DNA of 64,000 bases, from assembly GCA_037442505.1 (NCBI GenBank), contig JBBIPZ010000006.1, positions 1 through 64,000 of the forward strand, read 5' to 3'. Origin of the DNA: JBBIPZ01 sp037442505 [NCBI: Deltaproteobacteria bacterium]. Lineage in GTDB: Bacteria > CALINM01. The translations under genes were made by a program, and so were the position numbers. Below, in pieces: positions 52,281 through 61,514 of this stretch. Position 1 is the first letter of the stretch, and each line of letters begins with the position of its first letter. A model generated the notes under the pieces. That model had not been told where the DNA came from. It saw only the letters and a list, made by a program, of their open reading frames with translations, and made no database searches.

Positions 52281-52709
52281 ATGGAAGATATTAAAAGAAA
52301 AATTATTGCGTTGTTATTTAAGTTAGATAGTTTTGTTCATATCATAATAGCCTTTTTCTTACTTATTCTTGCCGTTATAACTGTTATTAAAGCAATGTTT
52401 TCATTTTCTGGTTTTGATCATGCTTCTATTTTACAAGCTGTTAATGATGCTCTCTTAGCCCTGATAATCGTCGAAATTTTATGGCCTGTTCTTAAGTTTC
52501 TTAAAAAAGAAGATTTTTCACTTAATCCCTTTCTCTTTGTAGGCATCATCTCTGCTACACGAAGGTTATTGTTTATTGAAGCAGCTCAGGCAACAAATGA
52601 GCAACATGGTTACCAGCATCTGATAGAAACAGCATCTAATGTATTCGTAATTTTTGTTTTGATAGTTGTTTATTATATTTATGTAAAAGCTTCCCAAAAA
52701 AAAGAATAA
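52281..52709 (+). CDS. psiE: PsiE-family membrane protein
   Basis: The 142-aa inner-membrane protein has four helices and the PsiE-type core: LIIVEILWPVLKFLKKEDF, FLFVGIISATRRLLF and a last helix ending in KASQKK. PsiE of E. coli is induced by phosphate starvation; its function is unknown. It is linked to the Cys-rich gene by a 3-nt gap and lies before ribF. Confidence 0.82.
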   Translation: MEDIKRKIIALLFKLDSFVHIIIAFFLLILAVITVIKAMFSFSGFDHASILQAVNDALLALIIVEILWPVLKFLKKEDFSLNPFLFVGIISATRRLLFIEAAQATNEQHGYQHLIETASNVFVIFVLIVVYYIYVKASQKKE

Positions 52710-52747
52710 ACTTCAGTTTTTTCTTGAAAACTGGTAGAATTGCGTTT

Positions 52748-53665
52748 ATGAAGGTTATTGAAGATCTTGATAAACCCATAGATATTGTTCGTCCTGTAAT
52801 TGCTATTGGAAATTTTGACGGCGTTCATAGGGGACACGTAACTTTAATAAACAAAGTTGTTGAAGAGAGCAAAAATATTGACGGAACACCATCTGTTTTA
52901 ACGTTCTATCCTCATCCTTTGACAGTCATTAATCCGTATTTACATATAGAACAAATAACTCCTCTTAACGATAAGCTTGAACTATTAAAATCGCTTGGGA
53001 TAAAATCGGTTATACTTATAAAATTTGATGATCAATTTTCAAATATGTCAGGTGAAGAGTTTGTTAAAGATATATTAGTAAAAAAGATATCTGTAAAAAA
53101 GGTTGTAGTTGGTTATGACTTTAGTTTTGGTAAAAATAAATCTGGAAATACAGAATTGTTAAAAAAATTAGGATTTGAGTTGGGGTTTGATGTTTTTGTC
53201 ATGGAACCTTTGAAAGATAAAGATAGAATAATAAGCAGCACAAAAATCAGAGGATTCATTAAAGAAGGGCTTATAAATGAAGCAAATAATTTTCTAGGCA
53301 GACCTTATCAGATTAAAGGATTGGTAGTTAAAGGTAGAAAAATTGGAAGATTAATAGGCTTTCCTACAGCTAATCTGCTTGTAACCAATTACCTGATACC
53401 GAGTAGAGGTGTTTATGCAGCCTATACCTTTATTGATGGGGTACGTTTTAGGTCTGTTGTTAGTATTGGACCAGCTCCAACTTTCCATATAACCGACAAA
53501 AATTTTGAAGTGCATCTCTTAGATTTTGAAGGTGACATTTATGGCAAAGAAGTGATTGTAGAAATTAGAGAAAGATTAAGAGGAATAGAAAAATTTAAAG
53601 ATGTTGAAGAACTAAGGCTACAAATAAAAAATGATATAGAAAGGACAAGGCGAATACTTAAATGA
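52748..53665 (+). CDS. ribF: Bifunctional riboflavin kinase/FAD synthetase
   Basis: Converts riboflavin to FMN and FAD. The FAD-synthetase half has AIGNFDGVHRGH, LTFYPHP and ISSTKIRGFI. The riboflavin-kinase half has GRPYQIKG, GRLIGFPTANL and VHLLDFEGD. The length is 305 aa from ATG 52748. An in-frame TTG at 52724 would add 8 residues without a ribosome site. TAGAAT at 52735-52740 is 7 nt before this ATG, so it is another possible leaderless gene. It overlaps the DUF2723 gene by 4 nt. Confidence 0.95.
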   Translation: MKVIEDLDKPIDIVRPVIAIGNFDGVHRGHVTLINKVVEESKNIDGTPSVLTFYPHPLTVINPYLHIEQITPLNDKLELLKSLGIKSVILIKFDDQFSNMSGEEFVKDILVKKISVKKVVVGYDFSFGKNKSGNTELLKKLGFELGFDVFVMEPLKDKDRIISSTKIRGFIKEGLINEANNFLGRPYQIKGLVVKGRKIGRLIGFPTANLLVTNYLIPSRGVYAAYTFIDGVRFRSVVSIGPAPTFHITDKNFEVHLLDFEGDIYGKEVIVEIRERLRGIEKFKDVEELRLQIKNDIERTRRILK

Positions 53666-55413
53666 AAAAGAATTTAGAATGCCTATCGTTTTTAATACCG
53701 TTTATTGTTTACTTGTTTACTACTTCGCCAGAAGTTACTTTTTTTGATAGTGGCGAGTTAATCTCTTCTTCATTTACATTAGGTATAACTCATCCCCCAG
53801 GATATCCTCTATATGTACTGCTATCTCATCCTTTTATTTATCTGCCTTTTGGTAATATTGCGTTTAAGGTTATTCTTTTTTCCACTTTCATGGGGAGCCT
53901 TTGCGGTTATATTACATATAAGATTAGTTCATATGTAATGAAAGAAATGGAACATGGTGATATTTTTTCACTTGTATCATCTTTAACTTTCTCATTCAGT
54001 TACACAGTATGGTCACAATCTGTTGTTGCAGAAGTGTATTGTTTATCAACCTTTTTGATCGCTTTATGCCTTTTACTACTTCTAAAATATATTGATTCTA
54101 CTTCAGACAGATTATTATTCTTGGTTTCTTTTTTATTTGGCATTTCAATAACCGCACATTATACTTCATTGGTTATTTTTCCAATAATGCTTTATGCTGT
54201 AGTTAAGAAAAACAAAAATAAATTGCTTGATGTTAAGTTAATTTTTACATGTCTATTTTTCTTTTTGTTTGGTTTATCTGTACTTTTGTATCTACCTTTT
54301 AGGGCATGGCAGTCAAATGCTCTCACGTGGGGCGATCCCCAAAACATTTCTCAGTTTTTATGGTTAATATTGAGAAAAGGCTATGCAATTCCAGGTCCTG
54401 AACGAACTTTTTCTTTATTTATTGAACAAATGAAAAGTTTTAATCTTTTCCGAGAGTTTGGCATAGTTTCTCTGTTTTTCATTATCTTTGGTGTTGTAAC
54501 GAGCTTTAAAAAATATAGAAGCTATGTTATTGTAACTACAATAGTTTTGCTCATTCTTAACGTCGGCATCGTAATTTATGGCAACCCGATTGAAGAAAAT
54601 ATTTTTTTACTCGAAAGCTTTCACGTACCGGGTTATTTAGTGTTAGCCGTTTTTGCTGGTTTTGCATTAAGCTACATTGCTAATACTTTATCTAAATTTA
54701 AAATAAAAAACATACTAACGGCTTTAATTGGTTTGATAATAATTCCTGTCTCTTCATTTGCTTTTAATTATAGTACGAACAACTGGTCTGATTATTACAT
54801 ATCATACGATTATGGCAAAAATGTCTTGAAGTCATGCAAATATAATTCTGTTCTTTTTACCTGGGGGGATAGTGGTGCGTTTCCTCTCTGGTATCTTCAA
54901 TATGTTGAAAAATATAGAACGGATGTAGTTATACTACATTGTCCTCATTTAGATGCTTACTGGTTCTGGCGTGACAAGATGGGACTCGTTGAAAAAGATA
55001 GGCTCTACTCAATGTGGGAGACTTCAATTGGACCTGAAAATATGGTTAGATTTATTATTCGTGAGCTTTATGGAAAGAGACCGCTACATGTTGATTACTC
55101 CACGAAGTATTCTATGACATTGCCTGGCTTATATTTCTATCCTGATGGATTTGTTTATACGTTTTCATCAGATTTTGTCAAAGCAAAAAAAGACAACTTT
55201 GCCTATGCTGTTTTTAGGGGATTGAAAGATTTTGATGAGCTAAAAGACCTTGATACCGAGAAAGCTATATCAATATATGCTTTTTGTCTTTATGACTCAG
55301 GTGTTAGTCTTGTTATGAATAACGATCCCTCTGGCAGGGAATTAATAAAAAAAGCAGTGGATTTATATCCGGGACTGAAACCACAAGCTATATCTGTTAT
55401 AGGCTTTTTTTGA
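53662..55413 (+). CDS. DUF2723 polytopic membrane protein (GT-C-like)
   Basis: The 583-aa protein has about 10-11 membrane helices in the first 375 residues and a soluble C-terminal part of about 200 residues. The family mark is the first periplasmic loop FFDSGELISSSFTLGITHPPGYPLY, typical of DUF2723, where the Asp-x-Gly-Glu is predicted to be the catalytic acidic site of a lipid-linked GT-C glycosyltransferase. Substrate and acceptor are unknown. It overlaps ribF by 4 nt and touches aroE (TGATG). Confidence 0.85.
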   Translation: MKKNLECLSFLIPFIVYLFTTSPEVTFFDSGELISSSFTLGITHPPGYPLYVLLSHPFIYLPFGNIAFKVILFSTFMGSLCGYITYKISSYVMKEMEHGDIFSLVSSLTFSFSYTVWSQSVVAEVYCLSTFLIALCLLLLLKYIDSTSDRLLFLVSFLFGISITAHYTSLVIFPIMLYAVVKKNKNKLLDVKLIFTCLFFFLFGLSVLLYLPFRAWQSNALTWGDPQNISQFLWLILRKGYAIPGPERTFSLFIEQMKSFNLFREFGIVSLFFIIFGVVTSFKKYRSYVIVTTIVLLILNVGIVIYGNPIEENIFLLESFHVPGYLVLAVFAGFALSYIANTLSKFKIKNILTALIGLIIIPVSSFAFNYSTNNWSDYYISYDYGKNVLKSCKYNSVLFTWGDSGAFPLWYLQYVEKYRTDVVILHCPHLDAYWFWRDKMGLVEKDRLYSMWETSIGPENMVRFIIRELYGKRPLHVDYSTKYSMTLPGLYFYPDGFVYTFSSDFVKAKKDNFAYAVFRGLKDFDELKDLDTEKAISIYAFCLYDSGVSLVMNNDPSGRELIKKAVDLYPGLKPQAISVIGFF

Positions 55414-56285
55414 TGAAAGCTAATTTTAACGCTGAGACTAAAATAGTTGGTGTGGCTGGTAATCCAGTACAGCATAGTTTATCACCTATTTTTCAAAATT
55501 ATATTATTAGAAAGAACAAGCTAAACTGGGTATATTTGCCGTTTTGCGTGGATGTAGAAAATTTTGACTCTTTCATTGTAGGTATAAAAGCGCTTGATAA
55601 TATTGTTGGATTGAATATAACAGTACCTTTTAAAGAGGCTGTATTACCACATTGTGACGAACTATCTGATGAAGCAGCTCAAATCAAAGCTGTAAACACA
55701 TTGTTATTTAAGCAGGGCAAAATTATTGGATATAATACCGATGTTTCAGGTATAGTGGCAACACTTAAAGATAAGCTTGCAATCTCTTCTTTAAAGGGAA
55801 AAAATGTAGTTTTAGTAGGTGCTGGTGGGGCGGCAAAAGCCGCTTTATATGCACTATGTAAATTGAACTCAGAAAATGTTTATATTATAAACCGCTCTTT
55901 AGAAAGGGCTGCGATATTAAAAAGACAATTTGAGACTAATTTTAAAACTGTAAATGTAGAAAGTTTTAAAGATTTAGATAGATTACTTCTGGGTGTTAAA
56001 CCCTATTTAGTTATTAACTCAACAACAATAGGACTTAAAGGAGAAAAACTACCTATCGATTTCAGAAAATTATGGAAGAAAACTAAAATTTTTGATATGG
56101 TTTATAATGTAGCTGGAACAACCCCTTTAGTTAAGGAAGCACATAAATGTGGGCTAAAGGGAGTGGATGGTCTTTATATGCTTGTTTTTCAAGGAGTCAA
56201 GAGCTTTAGTTTATGGAGTGGAGTACAGGACTTTATTGTGACTGATGTTTTTAACTATCTGAAAAAGAAGATTAAAAATGGGTAA
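55413..56285 (+). CDS. aroE: Shikimate dehydrogenase
   Basis: NADPH-dependent reduction of 3-dehydroshikimate. The 290 aa show GNPVQHSLSP (shikimate binding), NITVPFKEAV with the catalytic Lys, AVNTLL, GYNTDVSG with the catalytic Asp, GAGGAAKAALYAL for NADP and INRSLERA. The ATG at 55413 overlaps the preceding stop (TGATG). It overlaps the response-regulator gene by 8 nt. Confidence 0.95.
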   Translation: MKANFNAETKIVGVAGNPVQHSLSPIFQNYIIRKNKLNWVYLPFCVDVENFDSFIVGIKALDNIVGLNITVPFKEAVLPHCDELSDEAAQIKAVNTLLFKQGKIIGYNTDVSGIVATLKDKLAISSLKGKNVVLVGAGGAAKAALYALCKLNSENVYIINRSLERAAILKRQFETNFKTVNVESFKDLDRLLLGVKPYLVINSTTIGLKGEKLPIDFRKLWKKTKIFDMVYNVAGTTPLVKEAHKCGLKGVDGLYMLVFQGVKSFSLWSGVQDFIVTDVFNYLKKKIKNG

Positions 56286-57195
56286 AATACTTTTAATAGA
56301 TGACGATTTCGAATTTGTAAGTATGATGCAGCTTATGTTATCGCTTTACAATTTTGAGATTGACGTTGCTCACTGTGGAGAAGAGGGCTTAAAAAAAATT
56401 AAAAGTGATGGTTATGATGTTGTTATTTTAGATGTTATGATGCCTAATATGTCAGGTTTTGAAGTATGTAGAGAGATTAGAAAAGTAAAAGAAAGCTCTC
56501 AACTGCCTATAATTTTGCTTACTGCAAAAGGTGAAAAAGATGATATTATTGAAGGGATAAATTGCGGGGCTAATGACTATATAACAAAACCTTTTGAATC
56601 AGAAATTCTAATTGCCAAGATTAATGCCCTTGTAAAATTAAAGGAACTTCAGGACGAGTTAGAAAAGAAAAACAGGTTGTTAGAAAGTTTAGCTATTACC
56701 GATGGGCTGACAGGTGTTTATAATTATCGATTTTTCCATCAAAAACTTAAAGAAGAGTTCGAAAGGGCAAAAAGATACGAAACACCGTTGGCGTGTATTA
56801 TGATTGATTTAGATTTTTTTAAAAACATTAACGATAAATACGGCCATATGGTAGGGGACAGTGTTTTGGTTGAGTTGGCTTCTAAAATTATTGAAAACAT
56901 TAGAAAAAACGACATTTTTGCTCGTTATGGTGGGGAAGAGTTTGTGCTACTTTTGCCTCATACTTCTGATAGTGGCGCCTACAATGAGGCAGAACGTATT
57001 AGAAAAGCTATAGAAAATCATTCATTTAATCATGTTGCTCAAGGTGAGATTAAAATTAGTTTAGGCATAGCCAATTATCCATCAGATTTTATAAAGACAC
57101 CCGATGAGCTTTTGAAGTTTGCGGATAACGCCCTGTATAAAGCTAAAAAAAATGGCAGGAACAGGACCGAGGTTTTTTCCATAAAGGATGTTTAA
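56278..57195 (+). CDS. PleD-like response regulator with active-type GGDEF domain
   Basis: The 305-aa protein makes cyclic di-GMP on phosphorylation. A receiver domain (1-120) has the acidic pair DDD near 8-10, phospho-Asp in ILDVMMPNMSG (~52) and the Lys in ITKPF (~102). A coiled linker KLKELQDELEKKNRLLESL is followed by a GGDEF domain with GGEEF near 220. An allosteric RxxD site (RKND) lies five residues before it, so product inhibition is expected. It overlaps aroE by 8 nt, and the next receiver protein starts right after its stop; the two likely form one signalling unit. Confidence 0.93.
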   Translation: MGKILLIDDDFEFVSMMQLMLSLYNFEIDVAHCGEEGLKKIKSDGYDVVILDVMMPNMSGFEVCREIRKVKESSQLPIILLTAKGEKDDIIEGINCGANDYITKPFESEILIAKINALVKLKELQDELEKKNRLLESLAITDGLTGVYNYRFFHQKLKEEFERAKRYETPLACIMIDLDFFKNINDKYGHMVGDSVLVELASKIIENIRKNDIFARYGGEEFVLLLPHTSDSGAYNEAERIRKAIENHSFNHVAQGEIKISLGIANYPSDFIKTPDELLKFADNALYKAKKNGRNRTEVFSIKDV

Positions 57196-59211
57196 ATGAA
57201 GAAATGTCTTGTTGCTGATAACAACATGTTTTATCTGGAGTTTTTTAAAGATGTGTTTACAAGTTATGGCTATGAAGTAAAAGCAGTTAATGATGGTATT
57301 GCTGCTTTAGAGGCTGCAAGGATCGAAAAGTTTGACTTATTCTTACTTGATTATGTAATGCCAAAAGTTGATGGTATTAGACTTGCAAAATATCTGAGAG
57401 AATTTAATTCTTATAAAGACACACCAATAATCCTAATAACCGCTGCAGCACTTGAGAGTGTTACTATAAGCGAAAACGAACATCTTATTGATGTCTTTAT
57501 CGCTAAATCACCTTTCGATAAGATGAAGCAGATTTTTAGCGAAATAATACCCAATATAGACAGTTTCAAGAAAGATCGTAATAAGACTGTTTTCGGACTT
57601 GAAAATATTTATCCCAGGCAGATTGTTAAAGAGTTGCTTGTAATTGAACTTAACTATTCTATGATATTCCAGAACCTGATTGAAGGCATATTAGAGTTAG
57701 ACGATAATGGTGTAGCTGTATTTGCAAACAACTCCTTCTGCAAAATTATGTCGAAAAGGGAGCATGAAATAGTTGGACTTCCCATAGAAATTATATTAGA
57801 TTTTAAAACTAATCCAGATTTAAAAGATGCCTTCGAAAGTTTAAAAAATCATACATCTACACATAGAGAAAATGTAGTTGTTAATATTGGCGATAAAACA
57901 GTACATTTTTCTTTTTACAATATTATTGTTAAAGAAAATCGGAAGCAAGGTTATTTTGTTGTTCTGCAGGATATAACAAATATACGTAATAAAGTGTTAC
58001 AGATCAGTGCACTGTTTAATATTACTCAAGCCTTTTTGATGAATTTAGAATATAAAAACGTTCTTCAATACGTTATATTTGAATTAAGACGTCTCATAGG
58101 CGCAACTAATGTGTCGCTTTTATTTGCTTGTAATGGAATTTTTAAGGGCGAGAAGTTGATGGCTTTTGATAGAAAATTAAAAGAAACTGAAAAGAAAAAA
58201 ATTGAATTCTGGATAAACAAAATAGAGGAATGGAAAAAAAGTGGTTTAGTAAACATTAAAAGTTTTTCTAAATTGAATAAAATAAAATTTGACAACCATC
58301 CTATATTAATGTTGCCTCTTGCCTTCAAGGAAACTTTTTTGGGCACTTTAATTGGCTTTAGAAACACCAATGATGATTTCGAAGATGAAGAAGTTAAGTT
58401 TTTTGAAGCTGTAGGCAATCAACTATCAGTATATATGGCTAATGAGGAGCTTCTTGCATCAGCAAATAAAAAAAGCCTATTTTTAGAGAATGAAGTTGAC
58501 AGATCAACTTCAACTGAGGATGCAATATTCAAAATATCAATTTCTAGATGGCAAGAAAAAAACAAAAAAAATCTTATAAAGGATATTGTTGAGAGATTAA
58601 ATACTTCCTTATCTACGATTAATAGTTGTATAGAAGTACTCGACAAATATGGTGTTTTTGAACATAATGATCTAAGAAAGGTGTGCAACAATATATCATG
58701 CTCTTACGACAATTTAGTTAATTTAAAAGAGGACCTTTCAGTATTAAATAAAATAGGAATTCAGGAAGAATCAGAATTTCATGTATTTAGTATAGAAATG
58801 CTATTAAAGAGGGTTGCAAATGATATTACATTTGCTGACATTGATTTTCCAGCTACCTATCCTAACATTCAGCGTATCGGAGATTTTGAAAAAATATCAT
58901 ATTTCTTTAAACAGTTGTTGCTGGAATTGATAAAAAAGGGGGCAAAGTCTATAAAGATATATTTTGTAGAAGATTCTCAAGCAAATTGTTTAAGTATAAG
59001 TTTTTCTTTACCAATAGACGTCTCTGTTCAAGGATTATTAAACGAAGACTGGCAAGATATAGTTGAAAATCTATACTATGTTTACTGGGAGCTGAAATCA
59101 TCATTAGAAATTTTAAATACTAAAGTTACTTGCTCTTTAGTAGAAGAAAGATATAAAATAGATATAATATTTCCAAACTCAAGAGAAGGAGAGCGAAATG
59201 AAAAAATCTGA
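57196..59211 (+). CDS. Receiver-PAS-GAF protein with a degenerate histidine-kinase-like end
   Basis: The 671 aa start with a receiver domain (1-120; DYVMPKVDG with phospho-Asp ~52; the usual KP pair reads KSP). A PAS domain follows (~155-260; ILELDDNGVAVFANNSF), then a GAF domain (~275-415) and a C-terminal part with the size and order of HisKA plus HATPase. In that last part I find no phospho-accepting His (IVERLNTSLSTINS where S-H-E-[LI]-R-T-P is expected), no N-box Asn (LLLELIKKGAKSI) and no G-box. It is therefore probably a non-catalytic binding partner rather than an active kinase. It overlaps the HU gene by 14 nt. Confidence 0.8.
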   Translation: MKKCLVADNNMFYLEFFKDVFTSYGYEVKAVNDGIAALEAARIEKFDLFLLDYVMPKVDGIRLAKYLREFNSYKDTPIILITAAALESVTISENEHLIDVFIAKSPFDKMKQIFSEIIPNIDSFKKDRNKTVFGLENIYPRQIVKELLVIELNYSMIFQNLIEGILELDDNGVAVFANNSFCKIMSKREHEIVGLPIEIILDFKTNPDLKDAFESLKNHTSTHRENVVVNIGDKTVHFSFYNIIVKENRKQGYFVVLQDITNIRNKVLQISALFNITQAFLMNLEYKNVLQYVIFELRRLIGATNVSLLFACNGIFKGEKLMAFDRKLKETEKKKIEFWINKIEEWKKSGLVNIKSFSKLNKIKFDNHPILMLPLAFKETFLGTLIGFRNTNDDFEDEEVKFFEAVGNQLSVYMANEELLASANKKSLFLENEVDRSTSTEDAIFKISISRWQEKNKKNLIKDIVERLNTSLSTINSCIEVLDKYGVFEHNDLRKVCNNISCSYDNLVNLKEDLSVLNKIGIQEESEFHVFSIEMLLKRVANDITFADIDFPATYPNIQRIGDFEKISYFFKQLLLELIKKGAKSIKIYFVEDSQANCLSISFSLPIDVSVQGLLNEDWQDIVENLYYVYWELKSSLEILNTKVTCSLVEERYKIDIIFPNSREGERNEKI

Positions 59212-59473
59212 TATTGTAAACGAACTTTCGAAATCGGTAAACATTTCACAAAAAAAATCAGCTGAAGTTGTTGATTTTATTTTTGAGAAGATGAGAGGCT
59301 CAATCCTTAAGGGCGAAAGGATTGAAGTTAGAGGTTTTGGTACTTTTTTTGTTAAAAGTTACAAGCCAAGAAAGGGCAGAAATCCTAAAACTGGCATTTT
59401 AGTTGATGTTCCTCCCAAAAGACTCCCATTTTTCAAGATGGGTAAAGAACTGAAAAAAGCACTCATAAAATAA
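59198..59473 (+). CDS. HU/IHF-family DNA-bending protein
   Basis: The 91-aa nucleoid protein has the family body. EVRGFGTFFVK leads to the beta-arm, the arm has PRKGRNPKTG and the tip region ends in PPKRLPFFKMGKELK. The RNPKTG arm motif with Pro fits DNA bending, and the sequence looks more IHF-like than HU-like. GAAGGAGAG precedes the ATG. It lies between the signalling genes and the kor operon. Confidence 0.94.
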   Translation: MKKSDIVNELSKSVNISQKKSAEVVDFIFEKMRGSILKGERIEVRGFGTFFVKSYKPRKGRNPKTGILVDVPPKRLPFFKMGKELKKALIK

Positions 59474-59500
59474 CATAAACTGTTCAAGAAATGAGGTTTT

Positions 59501-59716
59501 ATGACAAAAAATAAAAAGCTTGTTATAAATTTTAACAGGTGTAAAGGATGTCAACTTTGCGTCAGTTTTTGTAATAAAAAGGCTTTAGCCTTGGGAAAGA
59601 AAATAAACAAGTTAGGCTATCGTTGTATAGTTCTGGAAAATGAAGATGCATGTGTATCTTGTGGTTTGTGTGCCGAGATATGTCCTGATGCAGTTATAGA
59701 AGTCTGGAGGATTTAA
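59501..59716 (+). CDS. korD: 2-oxoacid:ferredoxin oxidoreductase, ferredoxin-like delta subunit
   Basis: The 71-aa subunit has two 4Fe-4S motifs, CKGCQLCVSFC and CVSCGLCAEIC with following Pro. It passes electrons from the TPP site to free ferredoxin. Its stop overlaps the next start (TAATG), and the four genes follow without gaps, so they form one complex. Confidence 0.93.
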   Translation: MTKNKKLVINFNRCKGCQLCVSFCNKKALALGKKINKLGYRCIVLENEDACVSCGLCAEICPDAVIEVWRI

Positions 59717-60765
59717 TGGAGAAGCTTTTTTTAAGAGGAAGTGAAGCACTCGCTTTAGGTGCTATAGATGCTGGATTAAAATTTTATGCTGGGTATCCTA
59801 TTACACCGCAAAATGATATCCCGGAATTTTTGTCCAGAGAATTACCAAAAGTTGGTGGCAAGTTCATTCAGGCTGAAAGTGAAGTTGCATCTATCAATAT
59901 GTTATTGGGTGCAAGTGCCTGTGGCATAAGGGTTATGACCTCTTCTTCAAGTCCCGGTATTTCACTAATGCAGGAAGGCATATCTTATTTAGCTGGTTCA
60001 GAACTACCAGCTGTAATTGTGAACGTAACACGGTGGGGACCAGGACTTGGTGGTATTGGAGCTTCTCAAGGGGATTATTATCAGGCTACTAAAGGTGGAG
60101 GACATGGAGATTACTTTACACCCGTGTTTTCGCCTTTTTCTGTTCAAGAAATGTATGATTTGATTATTAAGGCCTTCGATGTTGCAGATAGATATAGAAC
60201 GCCAGTGATATTTTTGTCAGATGTTATGGTTAGTTTGATGAAGGAGCCTGTTGAAAGAAAATTTGCTAGTGGAGTTAACCTTCCAGAAAAGCTATGGGCT
60301 TTTGGTGAACAAAAGGGTGAAAAACAAAAAATAATTAAGTCTTTGTATCTAAAAGGTCACGATCTCGAACATCATAACTGGAAACTTTATAAACGTTTTC
60401 AAGAAATCAAAGAAAAAGAAATTTTGGTTGATAAATATATGTGTGATGATGCGGATACAATTATCGTTGCCTTTGGTATGGTTGCAAGAATTGCAAGAAC
60501 AACTGTTGATATAGCGAGAGAATCTGGCATTAAATTAGGTTTATTTAGACCTGTAACATTGGTACCTTATCCAGAGGACGATCTCGAAAAACTTGCTGAA
60601 AAATGCAACAAGTATCTTGTTGCAGAGATGAATACGGGACAGATGCTTTATGATGTTAAAAGGATATTAGGTAAATCTGTTAACATTGGATTTTATGGCA
60701 AACCAAGTAGTTATGCACCAACGCCAGAAGAGCTTTTAAATAAAGTTAAGGAGCTTTATTTATGA
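59716..60765 (+). CDS. korA: 2-oxoacid:ferredoxin oxidoreductase alpha subunit (KorA/VorB-like)
   Basis: The 349-aa subunit carries the pyrimidine-binding and transketolase-C domains of the enzyme. GYPITPQNDIPEFLS near 26-40, SEVASINMLLGAS and SSSSPGISLMQEGISYL are typical. The substrate is most likely 2-oxoglutarate (reductive TCA or glutamate metabolism), but the size and PITPQND segment also fit branched-chain oxoacid (Vor) enzymes. A search is needed to decide. It overlaps the next gene by 4 nt. Confidence 0.9.
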   Translation: MEKLFLRGSEALALGAIDAGLKFYAGYPITPQNDIPEFLSRELPKVGGKFIQAESEVASINMLLGASACGIRVMTSSSSPGISLMQEGISYLAGSELPAVIVNVTRWGPGLGGIGASQGDYYQATKGGGHGDYFTPVFSPFSVQEMYDLIIKAFDVADRYRTPVIFLSDVMVSLMKEPVERKFASGVNLPEKLWAFGEQKGEKQKIIKSLYLKGHDLEHHNWKLYKRFQEIKEKEILVDKYMCDDADTIIVAFGMVARIARTTVDIARESGIKLGLFRPVTLVPYPEDDLEKLAEKCNKYLVAEMNTGQMLYDVKRILGKSVNIGFYGKPSSYAPTPEELLNKVKELYL

Positions 60766-61514
60766 AAATGATTTATAAAAAGCCAGATGTGTTAAAAGAT
60801 GTTGCCTTTCACTTTTGCCCGGGTTGTAATCACGGAAATGCGCATAAGTTAGTTGCAGAAACAATCTCAGAATTAGGCATTCAAGATAATTGCATAGCTG
60901 TTATTGGTGTGGGATGTGGAGTTTTTTTATACGATTACATTGATGTAGATTCACTGGAGGCTCCGCATGGCAGAGGTCTTGCCGTTGCTACGGGAGTTAA
61001 AAGAGCGCGTCCTGAAAGGATTGTTTTTACATATCAGGGTGACGGAGATCTGGCTGCGATAGGTATGGCAGAAACGGTTCATGCTGCTAACAGAGGAGAA
61101 AACTTGACTGTTATTTTTATAAATAACACTATTTATGGTATGACAGGTGGTCAGATGGCCCCAACTACGCTTTTAGGACAAATCGCAACGACTGCACCTT
61201 ATGGAAGAGAGTTCCAGCGTGATGGTTATCCAATAAGGATGGCAGAAATGCTTGCCACTTTAGAAGGGGTTGCTTACTCAACTCGTGTAGCTTTTACAAC
61301 ACCAAAACAGATAATTGATGCAAAAAAGGCAATAAAAAAGGCATTTGAGATGCAAATCAATAATATGGGGTTTAGTTTTGTAGAAGTGTTGTCTGCATGT
61401 CCTACCAACTGGAATATGCAACCGCTCGAAGCATTGAAAAGGGTAGCAGAAGAAATGATACCATTTTTTCCCTTGGGGACATTTAAAGAAAGGAGTATTT
61501 CTGATGTCCTTTAA
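60762..61514 (+). CDS. korB: 2-oxoacid:ferredoxin oxidoreductase beta subunit (TPP-binding)
   Basis: The 250-aa subunit has the TPP-binding core: FCPGCNHGNAHK near 18-29, GVGCGVF, APHGRGLAVATGVKRARP, YQGDGDLAAIG for Mg-TPP and NNTIYGMTGGQMAPTT. The early CPGCxH motif is typical of Kor/Vor beta subunits rather than of pyruvate enzymes, which usually have extra Cys. It overlaps both neighbours. Confidence 0.93.
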   Translation: MKMIYKKPDVLKDVAFHFCPGCNHGNAHKLVAETISELGIQDNCIAVIGVGCGVFLYDYIDVDSLEAPHGRGLAVATGVKRARPERIVFTYQGDGDLAAIGMAETVHAANRGENLTVIFINNTIYGMTGGQMAPTTLLGQIATTAPYGREFQRDGYPIRMAEMLATLEGVAYSTRVAFTTPKQIIDAKKAIKKAFEMQINNMGFSFVEVLSACPTNWNMQPLEALKRVAEEMIPFFPLGTFKERSISDVL

